A stretch of 54,584 bases of DNA from Lentisphaerota bacterium (lineage in GTDB: Bacteria > Verrucomicrobiota > Kiritimatiellia > JAAZAB01), in the NCBI GenBank assembly GCA_016188985.1, contig JACPGM010000010.1, positions 1 through 54,584 of the forward strand. The letters run 5' to 3'. Below are positions 1 to 7,219 of the stretch, one piece after another; within the stretch, counting starts at the first letter, position 1, and the number at the start of each line of letters is the position of its first letter. The translations under genes and the position numbers were made by a program. Under the pieces are notes generated by a model. It had not been told where the DNA came from. It made no database searches and saw nothing but the letters and a program-made list of their open reading frames with translations.

Positions 1-840
1 AATGGTCTCCTCAGCCGCCGAACGCGCCTGCGCTACCTCCGCGGCGCGAGCCTGCAATTCCACCCGCGCCTGGCGAATGGCCGCCAATTCCGTTTCAAGC
101 TGCTTAACTTGCTCCCCTTGCTTGGCGCCGGCGGCTAAACGTTTCTCCTCCGCCGCCAACCGCTCCTGGAAAGATGCTTTCTCCTTTTCCACGGCTGCTA
201 TTTGCTTTTTGCTCTTTTCCAATTGCTCCAGGGCCGCCGCCTGGGCGACTTTCTCCTTCGCCAGCTCGGAACGCACCTGCTCAATGGCGCCCGCGCGCTC
301 CTGCAATAGGTTGAGGTTGGTCTGCACGTTCGCCAGCCGTGTATTAAATGCCCCGATGGCCTGCTCAAGCTGCGCACGAGTAGATGTAACCTCCTTGATT
401 TCGCTTTCCACTCCGTCCCGTTTTTGGCGCAGCTTCGCCAATTCATCACGCAACCACTCGACTTCCCGAATCTGCTTCTTCAAAACCTTGGAGCGATCGT
501 CATCATCCACCAGCTTCTGTTTGAGCGCGGTTATGGTCTCCGCCAGCTTGGCCTGGGCGGCCTTCGCTTCGGCCAGTTGCGCCTCGGTTTGCCCTTTCCG
601 GCTGGTCTCCTGGGAAAAAGCCGCCTGCAGGTCGGCCGCAACCTTGAGCACAGCGCGCAGATCATCAAGCGCCGCATCTACAGCCTTAGCCTTGGCATTC
701 AAGGTTGGAATGATTTCACCCTGACCTGGCGCAACTTCGGGCGAGGGATCTTGGCCGGCGGCGGCTAACGCGCCAATCAACAGACAGATCAAACCGCCGA
801 TCGGCACGAGGGCAATCTGGCTTAACCGATTATGTTTCAT
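1..840 (-). CDS. Exported coiled-coil protein, C-terminus cut by window edge
   Basis: The frame is open from an ATG at 840 to the left edge (280 codons, no stop), so the C-terminus is missing. The start has an ideal ribosome site, AGGAG, six bases before the ATG. Residues 1-35 look like a signal peptide or membrane anchor (MKHNRLSQ, then a hydrophobic stretch LVPIGGLICLLIGALAAAG). From about residue 50 to the edge the sequence is heptad-rich Ala/Glu/Lys/Gln/Leu, for example QLAEAKAAQAKLAETI and LEKSKKQIAAVEKEKA, which is a long parallel coiled coil. I do not recognise a family. The composition resembles periplasmic or envelope-associated coiled-coil proteins such as septum or tether proteins, but that is inference. 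Its promoter must lie in 841-895, next to tRNA-Arg. Confidence 0.75.
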   Translation of the reverse strand, partial: MKHNRLSQIALVPIGGLICLLIGALAAAGQDPSPEVAPGQGEIIPTLNAKAKAVDAALDDLRAVLKVAADLQAAFSQETSRKGQTEAQLAEAKAAQAKLAETITALKQKLVDDDDRSKVLKKQIREVEWLRDELAKLRQKRDGVESEIKEVTSTRAQLEQAIGAFNTRLANVQTNLNLLQERAGAIEQVRSELAKEKVAQAAALEQLEKSKKQIAAVEKEKASFQERLAAEEKRLAAGAKQGEQVKQLETELAAIRQARVELQARAAEVAQARSAAEETI

Positions 841-895
841 TTACGCTCCTAATATAGATGCAGGCAAAAAGGCTTTTCTAATCCGCTAAAACGAG

Positions 896-969
896 CACCC
901 CCGGCAGGACTCGAACCTGCGGCCATCGGATTAGAAATCCGATGCTCTGTCCACCTGAGCTACGGGGGT
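896..969 (-). tRNA. tRNA-Arg (anticodon TCT)
   Basis: A full cloverleaf can be folded on the minus strand. The acceptor stem ACCCCCG pairs with CGGGGGT, the D stem is GCTC/GAGC, the anticodon stem ATCGGA/TCCGAT encloses the loop TTTCTAA (anticodon TCT), and the T stem is GCAGG/CCTGC with loop TTCGAGT. The 3' CCA is not encoded. It reads AGA codons. Confidence 0.95.
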
Positions 970-1054
970 AATGTAGGCGTTTAGCGGCTTTATTTCAATA
1001 ACCGATCTATAATTATTAAGCAACAGCGGATTTCCGGCAGGCGGCGCAAAGTGC

Positions 1055-1082
1055 TTGCCTTTGTCCTGGCACGTCCGATAAT
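1055..1082 (+). promoter_or_regulatory. Possible sigma70 promoter for the tRNA-Leu pair
   Basis: TTGCCT at 1055-1060 and GATAAT at 1077-1082 are separated by 16 bases, on the plus strand about 45 bases before the broken tRNA-Leu copy and 137 before the intact one. Spacing and -10 match sigma70 promoters. No alternative lies between the two tRNA copies, so the intact gene would be expressed through the broken one. This is inference from motif match only. Confidence 0.4.
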
Positions 1083-1126
1083 ACCTGCCGGGCTTAGCTT
1101 ATCAGGATGACACGCCGAATGGCTCA

Positions 1127-1218
1127 GCCTGGGTGGCGGAATGGCAGACGCATCGGACTTCCCGCCGCAGGCGGGTCCGCCTCAGGCGGAAAAATCTGCC
1201 GGTTCATACTTGGTCTTG
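1127..1218 (+). pseudogene. Broken tRNA-Leu copy interrupted by a double-hairpin repeat
   Basis: Bases 1127-1160 are identical to the first 34 bases of the intact tRNA-Leu that starts at 1219 (acceptor arm, D arm, anticodon stem up to the anticodon loop). At 1161 a 30-base insert of two hairpins begins (CCCGCC-GCA-GGCGGG, then TCCGCC-TCA-GGCGGA). Directly after it, at 1191, the sequence AAAATC resumes exactly where the tRNA anticodon loop left off, then degenerates. The copy is therefore a duplicated tRNA-Leu split in its anticodon loop by a family D repeat, with a decayed 3' half. It cannot fold as a tRNA. Confidence 0.8.
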
Positions 1219-1301
1219 GCCTGGGTGGCGGAATGGCAGACGCATCGGACTTAAAATCCGATGGCTTAACGGCCGTAAGGGTTCGACTCCCTTCCCAGGC
1301 A
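1219..1301 (+). tRNA. tRNA-Leu (anticodon TAA)
   Basis: Class II tRNA with a long variable arm. The acceptor stem GCCTGGG pairs with CCCAGGC, discriminator A; the anticodon stem TCGGA/TCCGA encloses CTTAAAA (anticodon TAA); the variable arm lies around 1263-1277; the T arm is GGG-TTCGACT-CCC. CCA is not directly encoded (GGCACCA follows). It decodes UUA and UUG. Confidence 0.95.
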
Positions 1302-1313
1302 GGCACCAGAAGA

Positions 1314-1335
1314 ATGGTTGATGGTCTATGGTTTA
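1314..1335 (+). repeat. 7-base quasi-repeat, left arm flanking the PCC-domain gene
   Basis: The tract reads as ATGGTTG, ATGGTCT, ATGGTTT. Its first 12 bases (1314-1325, ATGGTTGATGGT) have an exact reverse complement at 1895-1906, on the other side of the gene at 1356-1820, so that gene sits inside an inverted pair. Confidence 0.75.
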
Positions 1336-1355
1336 TGGAAGATGAGGAAAACTGA

Positions 1356-1820
1356 TCAGCGGCGCGGGCTTCCCGGGACCGCCCGATTCAATTCCAGCAG
1401 ACGGAACCCGGACACGGGATGCCGGGCCCGCACGGCCGTAAAACCGGTTAATTCCAGGATCACAATTTCCGCGATCAAATAAGTTCGAATCCCCTTGCGG
1501 ATACAGCCGACCAGCGTTTTCTGCTTGCGCCCCATGGCGGCATGCAGATGGAGTTCTGGCCCTTGCTCGCCCGGAAACAGGGTGCCCACCCCCATGATTT
1601 CATGGCCGGCGCTAAAGGCCTGCACCATGGCAACCGGCTTCGCCGTCGTCTTTTTCGGGCCGACCACCAGCCGCCCGGCGCGGGCGCCGCCGACCAGCAA
1701 TACCAGGGCGGCTTTAATCCGGCGCCGACGGGCCAGGGTCTCAATGCAATCCGGCAAACGTTCGCCTTCTTCCAGGCGGACCGCAAAAATGCGATTGATT
1801 TTTCCTTCGGCCACTTGCAT
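1356..1820 (-). CDS. PCC-domain (DUF296) protein
   Basis: The 154-residue protein is a single PCC (plants and prokaryotes conserved, DUF296) domain. The family hallmark is visible around residues 75-95 as GVGTLFPGEQGPELHLHAAMG, where the histidines of ELHLHAA form a metal-binding cluster in characterised members. Family length is usually 130-150, so it is complete. Some members in plants bind AT-rich DNA; the bacterial function is not established. The last 15 residues (ELNRAVPGSPRR) look like a non-conserved tail. The gene is monocistronic, between a tRNA (other strand) and a divergent small gene, and is bracketed by inverted 7-base repeats. Confidence 0.85.
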   Translation of the reverse strand: MQVAEGKINRIFAVRLEEGERLPDCIETLARRRRIKAALVLLVGGARAGRLVVGPKKTTAKPVAMVQAFSAGHEIMGVGTLFPGEQGPELHLHAAMGRKQKTLVGCIRKGIRTYLIAEIVILELTGFTAVRARHPVSGFRLLELNRAVPGSPRR

Positions 1821-1890
1821 ATTGAACTCCTGCTTTGAGGTTGAAATTCAACCACTGCTCCCGACCTTGGGGAAAGTCGGCGCAGATTTC

Positions 1891-1906
1891 ATTAACCATC
1901 AACCAT
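1891..1906 (+). repeat. 7-base quasi-repeat, right arm flanking the PCC-domain gene
   Basis: The tract ATTAACCATCAACCAT contains the exact reverse complement (1895-1906) of 1314-1325. It lies in the divergent promoter region between the PCC gene and the small gene starting at 1920. Confidence 0.75.
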
Positions 1907-1919
1907 TGCAAGGTCTTTT

Positions 1920-2198
1920 ATGACGCGATTTTCCAAAGAGGACGCCATCAAGACGATCCAAAGCCGTCGCGCACAGGTCGAAGCCATCCTGCGACAGACC
2001 ATTCCCACGTCCGATCTGAGCCGGACCCTGCGAAGCACGTTCGACCGCGCCATGTTGTGTTGTGATCTCAGCGACACCGAACTGAGCCTGCTTTCCGCCG
2101 AGTACCTGAACGACATCCTTGACAATGGATGGTGGTCGGAGGTCGGACGTGCGCACCTGCGCCGCATGCTGGAAGCAGCCCGCCGGCCCCGGCCCTGA
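1920..2198 (+). CDS. Small hypothetical protein, 92 aa
   Basis: I do not recognise a family. The 92-residue product is charged and helical by composition (MTRFSKEDAIKTIQSRRAQ...), with a WW pair at 70-71 and a basic C-terminus (RRMLEAARRPRP). An AAGG lies about eight bases before the ATG as a weak ribosome site. It converges with the zincin gene on the other strand, with only 12 bases between the stops. The clean fit between its neighbours and the absence of a better frame support it as a real gene, but no function can be given. Confidence 0.55.
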   Translation: MTRFSKEDAIKTIQSRRAQVEAILRQTIPTSDLSRTLRSTFDRAMLCCDLSDTELSLLSAEYLNDILDNGWWSEVGRAHLRRMLEAARRPRP

Positions 2199-2210
2199 TC
2201 CGGTTTTAGG

Positions 2211-2585
2211 TCAATCCAGATGCCGCTCGGCAAGTTCCGCTTCCTCCCAACCGAGGGCATGGCCCAGCTCGTGCAGGAGGGTCTTGCGGATTTCCTTGCG
2301 GAACGAGCGCTCGTCATCGCCGGAAGCATCCCGGATATTTTCGAGAAACAAGATGATTTGCGGCGGCAAGGGACTTGCCCCCGGATCATCCAGCGAGGAA
2401 GGTCCAAGGAAGAGGCCCAGGGTGTCAGCCTCAATACCGTCTGCCCGCAGCGCGCGGCTGGGCCGCTGCTCGAACACAATGGGGACAACCTCCGCCCGGC
2501 GTTTGACGTCCGGCGGCAAGGCGCGGAGCACGGCGGCGACTTCATCAGTCCCTACTTTCAGCATCCATTTCCAGATTGGTGTCAT
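2211..2585 (-). CDS. Small zincin-like metalloprotease family protein
   Basis: The 124-residue protein ends with the zinc motif of the possible-metallopeptidase family (zincin_1, DUF1025-like): LLHELGHALGWEEAEL at about residues 103-118. HELGH gives two histidine ligands and the catalytic glutamate; the downstream acidic residues match the family pattern. Length fits the family (110-140). A central PPQIILFLENI strand is also typical. The substrate is unknown for this family. Its ATG at 2585 is only 18 bases from the ATG of the divergent methyltransferase gene, so the two must share a very compact control region or one start is internal. Confidence 0.85.
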   Translation of the reverse strand: MTPIWKWMLKVGTDEVAAVLRALPPDVKRRAEVVPIVFEQRPSRALRADGIEADTLGLFLGPSSLDDPGASPLPPQIILFLENIRDASGDDERSFRKEIRKTLLHELGHALGWEEAELAERHLD

Positions 2586-2603
2586 TAAAGCAGGTAGTGT
2601 AGC

Positions 2604-3710
2604 ATGGCCAAGCCGACGATGAAAACCACAGAAAACGCCACCACCATCATGATCTGTCGGGAAGGATATGAGGATATCCTCCAGGAAGAAATGATCATCA
2701 AAGGCGCAATCTCAAAGTCGGCTGAGTTGAGCTCATCGCCCAGCGGGCCTGGAGCCGGCCTGCTTATAGTCCGCTTCCCCGCAAAGGCGGCTGGCGCTGA
2801 CCGTTTTTCTACGCCGTTTATTTTTGAACGCCAGCGGCTAGAATCCGCACTCTGGTTTAACGACCAGCCCTTGAAAGCCATGGCGCGCGCGATCGTTGTC
2901 CAGCTTCTGCCTTTGATTTCCAGTCGAAACCAGCCTTGGACTTTGCACGCGTTCGCATCCAACCCCAACAGCGCCCATCCATTAATCCAACGGGCGAATC
3001 ATGTGCGGCAGGCCGTGCTCGACTTTTGCGCAGATCACTTCACAGTCGTTTTCCGACGTTACCAAGCATCAGATACGTTTTCAGCCGCGGATGCGTTTCT
3101 AGTCCTACAGATCTGCGTCACGCCAGGCGGCCTCTGGGGCGCTGTGACGCCGTCTCACCGGCTCAGCGATCCACGGCCGGGTGGAATGCATCGCATCCGA
3201 TTTGATATCCAGGCGCCATCGCGCTCATACTTAAAAATCGAAGAGGTTTTTGAACGCCTCCAGGAGGCGCCCATCCGGGGCCAGCACGTCGTAGACCTGG
3301 GCGCGGCGCCGGGCGGCTGGAGCTATGCCTTTCTCAAGCGGGGATGCCGCGTGCTGGCAGTGGACAACGGCCCCTTGAAACTCAACCACCCGGGTACTGC
3401 TGGCGGAAGCCTGACACACCACCGCGAAAATGGTATTTCATTCGTGCCGCCGCCGACTTGGCGGCCCTTAGATTGGATGGTCAGCGACATGCTGATTTCA
3501 CCCGGCCAGACGCTCGGCATGTTCCGGAAATGGATCGAGCGCGCCTGGACACGCCGCTTTGTTCTCAACATTAAGCTCCCGCAACAGCACCCTTACCCGG
3601 CCATAAAACCGATTGAAACGTTCTTGCGAAGCCAGCCCCGAATCCAGTTTCATATCCGCCAGCTTTATCACGACCGGCGCGAGATAACGGTATTTGGAAT
3701 GCGGGGTTGA
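2604..3710 (+). CDS. rlmM: RlmM-like 23S rRNA 2'-O-methyltransferase
   Basis: The 368 residues match the length of RlmM (YgdE), which methylates the ribose of C2498 in 23S rRNA using SAM. The C-terminal half is an FtsJ/RrmJ-type domain with the SAM loop VVDLGAAPGGWSYAFLKRG at about 230-248. The catalytic K-D-K-E tetrad is visible: K about 210 (SYLKIEE), D about 295 (WMVSDML), K about 323 (LNIKLPQ), E about 361 (REITVFG). The N-terminal half (about 10-180) is THUMP-like. Other 2'-O-methyltransferases cannot be excluded for specificity. The true start may be Met6, since the annotated ATG leaves only 18 bases to the divergent zincin gene. Confidence 0.85.
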   Translation: MAKPTMKTTENATTIMICREGYEDILQEEMIIKGAISKSAELSSSPSGPGAGLLIVRFPAKAAGADRFSTPFIFERQRLESALWFNDQPLKAMARAIVVQLLPLISSRNQPWTLHAFASNPNSAHPLIQRANHVRQAVLDFCADHFTVVFRRYQASDTFSAADAFLVLQICVTPGGLWGAVTPSHRLSDPRPGGMHRIRFDIQAPSRSYLKIEEVFERLQEAPIRGQHVVDLGAAPGGWSYAFLKRGCRVLAVDNGPLKLNHPGTAGGSLTHHRENGISFVPPPTWRPLDWMVSDMLISPGQTLGMFRKWIERAWTRRFVLNIKLPQQHPYPAIKPIETFLRSQPRIQFHIRQLYHDRREITVFGMRG

Positions 3711-3719
3711 CGCATTGTT

Positions 3720-3815
3720 CGGTAAATGACAATACGGAAAATGTCGAACATCAAATTAAGATCCTTTTCCGTATTCATTCGACGTTCGATGTTGGATATT
3801 TGGCGTTTGCTACGA
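3720..3815 (+). repeat. 7-base quasi-repeat inverted pair between convergent genes
   Basis: The right part (3781-3808) reads as GACGTTC, GATGTTG, GATATTT, GGCGTTT. The left part (about 3732-3756) carries the opposite orientation (GTCGAACATC, and GGAAAATG mirrored by TTTTCC). The pair can fold as a long imperfect hairpin between the convergent stops of the RlmM-like and lipid kinase genes, a position suited to bidirectional termination. Confidence 0.65.
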
Positions 3816-3851
3816 CGGATAAGCCGTCGAGAAGCAGCATACCGCGAGCTC

Positions 3852-4856
3852 CTATCCCGGCTCTGCGGGGATTTTCAGATGTAAGGCGCAGGGCGCTACC
3901 CAGACTTGAAACCGGTCGCTGGCCGGCCATTCCTCACCGTCATACTGCGCCGCCTCTGGGTTGGACAAGCGCACCTCGATCTGCTGGCCGCGGGCATAGG
4001 CAGAGATCTTGTTTAATCGTTCGGCCAGCTGCTGGATGCGGCGCGGATGATTGCGGAACGAGAGAAAATATTTTGCCAGATAATCCGTATGGCCGGTGAA
4101 TACCACTACGTCCAGCAAGCCGTCGTTGGCATACGCATCGGGGCAAATGACAAATTCGCCCCCGTAGTTGCGGGTGTTGTTGATGACCAGGTTGATGATC
4201 GGGCCCGCATACCAGGGCCGGCCGTCAATCACAATCTCCGCGGTCATCGGCTTCTGCCGCCAGAACTGCAAACCCATACACCAGGTATAGAGCAGATTCC
4301 CCTTGATGATCCGGCGCATGACAGGAAAACGGGCCACTTCCTGCTTGCGGCGGTTATGTTCCCGGAGAATATTGGAATCCAATCCGACCGTCAGGGCATT
4401 CACAAAATACATTCCGTTGAGGCACCCCAGATCCAGCCAATAATCCGCGCCGTAACGGATCGCCGCCACCGCGCGACGCAGATCACCAATAAAAAAATTA
4501 TCGCGCGTGGTAAGGCCGAAGGACTTGGCCATATCGTTGCCCGTGCCCATGGGAATCAGCACGTACGGGGGCAACACCCGATCCGCATGAGCGGCGTGAT
4601 AGCGCATCAGGCCATTGATCACCGCCGAATGGGTGCCGTCCCCGCCGATTCCGGCGATAGCCGCATAGCGCTCCGGGCCGGCCTGTTCCAACCGCCGGCT
4701 AATCTGCAAATCGGGAGTCACGTCTTGCGCGGCCAGCAGTTCATAGGAGATCTGGAAGGACTCCAGCAAAGCGGCGATTTTCGGCCAACGTTGAAGGGCA
4801 ATTCCACCACCGGCCATCGGATTGAGCACACATAGAATATGGGGCGATGCTTGCAT
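3852..4856 (-). CDS. DagK/YegS-type lipid kinase
   Basis: The 334-residue protein is a full-length diacylglycerol kinase catalytic-domain protein (DagK/YegS/LCB5 family). The nucleotide-binding motif IAGIGGDGTHSAVINGLMR is at about residues 66-84, and the second conserved block IPMGTGNDMAKSFGL at about 109-123. The N-terminus ILCVLNPMAGGG is the typical first strand and glycine loop. The C-terminal beta-sandwich contains NNTRNYGGEFVICPDAYANDG and DGLLDVVVF. It would phosphorylate a lipid (diacylglycerol or a related lipid) with ATP at the inner membrane; exact substrate is not predictable. It is transcribed alone, leftwards. Confidence 0.9.
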   Translation of the reverse strand: MQASPHILCVLNPMAGGGIALQRWPKIAALLESFQISYELLAAQDVTPDLQISRRLEQAGPERYAAIAGIGGDGTHSAVINGLMRYHAAHADRVLPPYVLIPMGTGNDMAKSFGLTTRDNFFIGDLRRAVAAIRYGADYWLDLGCLNGMYFVNALTVGLDSNILREHNRRKQEVARFPVMRRIIKGNLLYTWCMGLQFWRQKPMTAEIVIDGRPWYAGPIINLVINNTRNYGGEFVICPDAYANDGLLDVVVFTGHTDYLAKYFLSFRNHPRRIQQLAERLNKISAYARGQQIEVRLSNPEAAQYDGEEWPASDRFQVWVAPCALHLKIPAEPG

Positions 4857-4983
4857 GGCCTTCCGCCCAATGCAGCCTATACTCGCCGCGTCATTACACT
4901 TGCGCTCCGCAAGTAACGTGGCAACTCAAGTATGCTTATCAGTTAATGCGAATGTGGCTCGAATTCGGTCGGGAAACCGATTT

Positions 4984-5008
4984 CTGCATTCTATATTCTG
5001 CCTTTCTT
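4984..5008 (+). repeat. 7-base quasi-repeat, downstream arm flanking mazG
   Basis: The tract reads as imperfect ATTCTGC units and ends with ATTCTGCCTTTCTTCC (4993-5008). The exact reverse complement of these 16 bases occurs at 5828-5843, directly upstream of the mazG start, so mazG is enclosed by a perfect inverted repeat. Confidence 0.8.
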
Positions 5009-5020
5009 CCGTAGCACGTC

Positions 5021-5827
5021 TTACGTGCTTCCGGCGGCCTTCACCGCATTCCAATACTCATCCAGCTCCGCTAAGGAACATTCCGTCAATTCACGGCCGG
5101 TCTGGCGGACCCGCTGTTCGACCGCTCGAACACGGCGGGCAAACTTATCCACGGCTCGGCCAAGCACTTCCTCGGCATTCAAGCCTTGAAATCGGCTGAG
5201 ATTAACCACGGCAAACAGGAGGTCGCCCAATTCTTCCGAGATCCGGGCAGTATCACCCGCCGCCAGGGCCTGCTTGACTTCGGAGAGTTCCTCCTCAATT
5301 TTCGCTACGACGTCGTGCACCTGCTGCCAATCGAAGCCCAGCCGGGCGAGGCGTTTCTGGAGATGATGCGCCTTGTGCAGGGCCGGCAGGTGGCGTGGGA
5401 TGTCGCTCACCAGGGAGGATGATGTTCCGCAGCCCGGCTCATTAGCCGCCCCCTGTTTTTCCTGCAGCTTGATAGCCTCCCAGTTTTTCAGCACTTCGCG
5501 GCTGTCGGAGACGCTGGCCTGGCCGAATACGTGCGGATGCCGGCGAACCAATTTTGCGCAGAGACGATCCACCACGTCCGCAAACGAAAACTGGCGCTGT
5601 TCGGCGCGGATTTGCGCCTGAAAGACCACCTGCAGCAGCAGGTCGCCCAGTTCTTCGGCGTGTTTCTCCGTCTGGCCCGCATCAATAGCATCAATGAGTT
5701 CATAGCATTCCTCAATGAGATATTGCTTCAATGAAGCGAGGGTCTGCTCGCGATCCCAGGGGCAGCCGCCCGCGCCGCGCATTCGCGCCATAATGTCGAG
5801 TAAGTCCTTGATCGTATAGGCAGTCAT
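5021..5827 (-). CDS. mazG: Nucleoside triphosphate pyrophosphohydrolase MazG
   Basis: MazG hydrolyses NTPs and dNTPs, including damaged or ppGpp-related pools, to NMP and pyrophosphate in the cytoplasm. The 268-residue product has the usual two tandem MazG domains. Domain 1 begins with MRGAGGCPWDREQTLASLK and contains the metal-binding motifs EECYELIDAID (about 44) and EELGDLLLQVVF (about 58). Domain 2 repeats EEELSEVKQAL and EELGDLLFAVVN (about 195-212). The length fits E. coli MazG. The gene is framed by 16-base inverted repeats on either side. No toxin-antitoxin partner is next to it. Confidence 0.95.
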   Translation of the reverse strand: MTAYTIKDLLDIMARMRGAGGCPWDREQTLASLKQYLIEECYELIDAIDAGQTEKHAEELGDLLLQVVFQAQIRAEQRQFSFADVVDRLCAKLVRRHPHVFGQASVSDSREVLKNWEAIKLQEKQGAANEPGCGTSSSLVSDIPRHLPALHKAHHLQKRLARLGFDWQQVHDVVAKIEEELSEVKQALAAGDTARISEELGDLLFAVVNLSRFQGLNAEEVLGRAVDKFARRVRAVEQRVRQTGRELTECSLAELDEYWNAVKAAGST

Positions 5828-5860
5828 GGAAGAAAGGCAGAATGCAGAATTAAGAATGCA
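5828..5860 (+). repeat. 7-base quasi-repeat, upstream arm flanking mazG
   Basis: Units of GCAGAAT and variants occupy the whole space between the mazG start and the thiC terminator. The first 16 bases (5828-5843, GGAAGAAAGGCAGAAT) are the exact reverse complement of 4993-5008. The arm also replaces any obvious ribosome site for mazG. Confidence 0.8.
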
Positions 5861-5885
5861 GAAAAAAGCCTGAATGAAGTCAGGC
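5861..5885 (-). terminator. Rho-independent terminator after thiC
   Basis: On the minus strand the six-base stem GCCTGA/TCAGGC closes a six-base loop (CTTCAT) and is followed by a run of six T. It lies 36 bases beyond the thiC stop and is a textbook intrinsic terminator for the HAD-thiC transcript. Confidence 0.9.
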
Positions 5886-5920
5886 CCAAACCTGAAATTA
5901 TGAAATATGTGAGGCCGACT

Positions 5921-7213
5921 TCAGCCGCTCAACTTCTGAGCTAACTTCTGCGAGGTGCGCATAGCGCAGAACTCGGCGCCGCACATGCTGCAGTGATCCA
6001 GCGCCTCGGCAAAAGTGGGCGAGGTCTGACGAAACCTCTTGCGGGCATGGTCCCCATCCAGCGCCAGCTTGAACTGACCATCCCAGTCAAACTTGATGCG
6101 CGCGCGGGTCATGGCGTCATCCCAGTCGCGCGCGCCGGGCAGGTTACGGGCCACGTCGGCGGCATGGGCGGCAATCCGGTAAGCCATCAGGCCCTCATGC
6201 ACCTCCTTTTCGGTCGGCAGACCCAAGTGTTCGGCCGGAGTCACGTAGCAAAGGAGCGCGGCGCCATAATAGGCCGCGGCGGTGGCGCCGATGCAGGAAG
6301 TAATGTGATCATAGCCGGGAGCTACGTCGGTTACTACCGGCCCGAGCACGTAAAAGGGCGCGCCCGCGCAGACGCGGGTAGCGCGCTCGACGTTCATCTG
6401 AATCTGGCCAAAGGGCACATGGCCGGGCCCTTCCACCATGACCTGCACGCCGCGCGCGCGACACCGCGCAACAAGCTCGCCCAGGGTATCCAGTTCGGCA
6501 AACTGGGCCTCATCGCTGGCGTCGGCCTGGCAGCCGGGCCGCAGGCCATCGCCCAGCGAGATGGTGACATCATGGGCTTGGCAGACAGCGAGCACTTCAT
6601 CGAAGCGGGTATAGAGCGGGTTCTCTTGGCGGTGCTCCATCATCCAGGCGGCCAGGATTGCGCCGCCCCGGCTGACAATCCCAGCCAAGCGCTTGAGGGC
6701 CAGGGGCACATGCGCCTTGAGGATACCCCCGTGCAGCGTCATGAAATCCACACCTTGCTCGGCCTGCTCGGCTATAACGCTAAACAGAACCTCAGGATCA
6801 AACGCTTCCACCGCGCCGCCCGTCCGCGAGACGGCTTCATAGATGGGCACCGTGCCGAAGGGGGCAGCGCATTGCGCCAGCATGGCTTTGCGCAGGGACG
6901 CCAGGTTCGGTCCGACGCTGAGATCCATGACGCAATCGGCGCCGGCGGCTAAAGCTACTTTCAGCTTAGCCAATTCGGTCTCATCATCGGAGCGCTCCGT
7001 GGAACGCCCGATATTGGCGTTGACCTTAGTGCGGAAGGCGCGCCCGACAATCCCGGGCGCGAGCGCGGTATGAGCGGGGTTAGCCGGCAAGACGGCGCGA
7101 CCGGCGGCAAGTTCCGCCACCACCTGGCTAACGGGGACTCGCTCGGCGGAAGCCGCGCTTTGCATGGCGGCGCTCACCGTGCCGGCGCGCGCGAGCTCAA
7201 GCTGGGTTTTCAT
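5921..7213 (-). CDS. thiC: Phosphomethylpyrimidine synthase ThiC
   Basis: ThiC is a radical-SAM enzyme that rearranges aminoimidazole ribotide into hydroxymethylpyrimidine phosphate for thiamine synthesis. The C-terminal cluster motif CSMCGAEFC is present at about 408-416, and the core motifs VNANIGRS, GADCVMDLS, VPIYEAV, DFMTLHGGI, SLGDGLRPG, VEGPGHVP, PGYDHI and CYVTPAEHL are all intact. At 430 residues it is the short form that lacks the long N-terminal extension. The paralogous hydroxybenzimidazole synthases (BzaA/BzaF) have a similar fold, so thiamine is the likely but not proven pathway. It is the second gene of a two-gene operon, six bases after the HAD-like gene. I found no TPP riboswitch upstream. 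Confidence 0.93.
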   Translation of the reverse strand: MKTQLELARAGTVSAAMQSAASAERVPVSQVVAELAAGRAVLPANPAHTALAPGIVGRAFRTKVNANIGRSTERSDDETELAKLKVALAAGADCVMDLSVGPNLASLRKAMLAQCAAPFGTVPIYEAVSRTGGAVEAFDPEVLFSVIAEQAEQGVDFMTLHGGILKAHVPLALKRLAGIVSRGGAILAAWMMEHRQENPLYTRFDEVLAVCQAHDVTISLGDGLRPGCQADASDEAQFAELDTLGELVARCRARGVQVMVEGPGHVPFGQIQMNVERATRVCAGAPFYVLGPVVTDVAPGYDHITSCIGATAAAYYGAALLCYVTPAEHLGLPTEKEVHEGLMAYRIAAHAADVARNLPGARDWDDAMTRARIKFDWDGQFKLALDGDHARKRFRQTSPTFAEALDHCSMCGAEFCAMRTSQKLAQKLSG

Positions 7214-7219
7214 GGGACA

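Noticed and set aside
2-724. A 240-codon open frame on the plus strand, Ser/Ala/Cys-rich
   Set aside because: It is the antisense of the exported coiled-coil gene on the minus strand, which has a perfect ribosome site, a signal peptide and regular coiled-coil heptads.
1920-2585. The small 92-residue gene and the zincin as a toxin-antitoxin pair
   Set aside because: They are convergent rather than co-transcribed, and neither resembles a known toxin or antitoxin.
4984-5860. CRISPR or toxin-antitoxin interpretation of the mazG locus
   Set aside because: The repeats are only 7 bases long and have no spacers; MazG is a pyrophosphohydrolase and no mazE/mazF-like gene is near.
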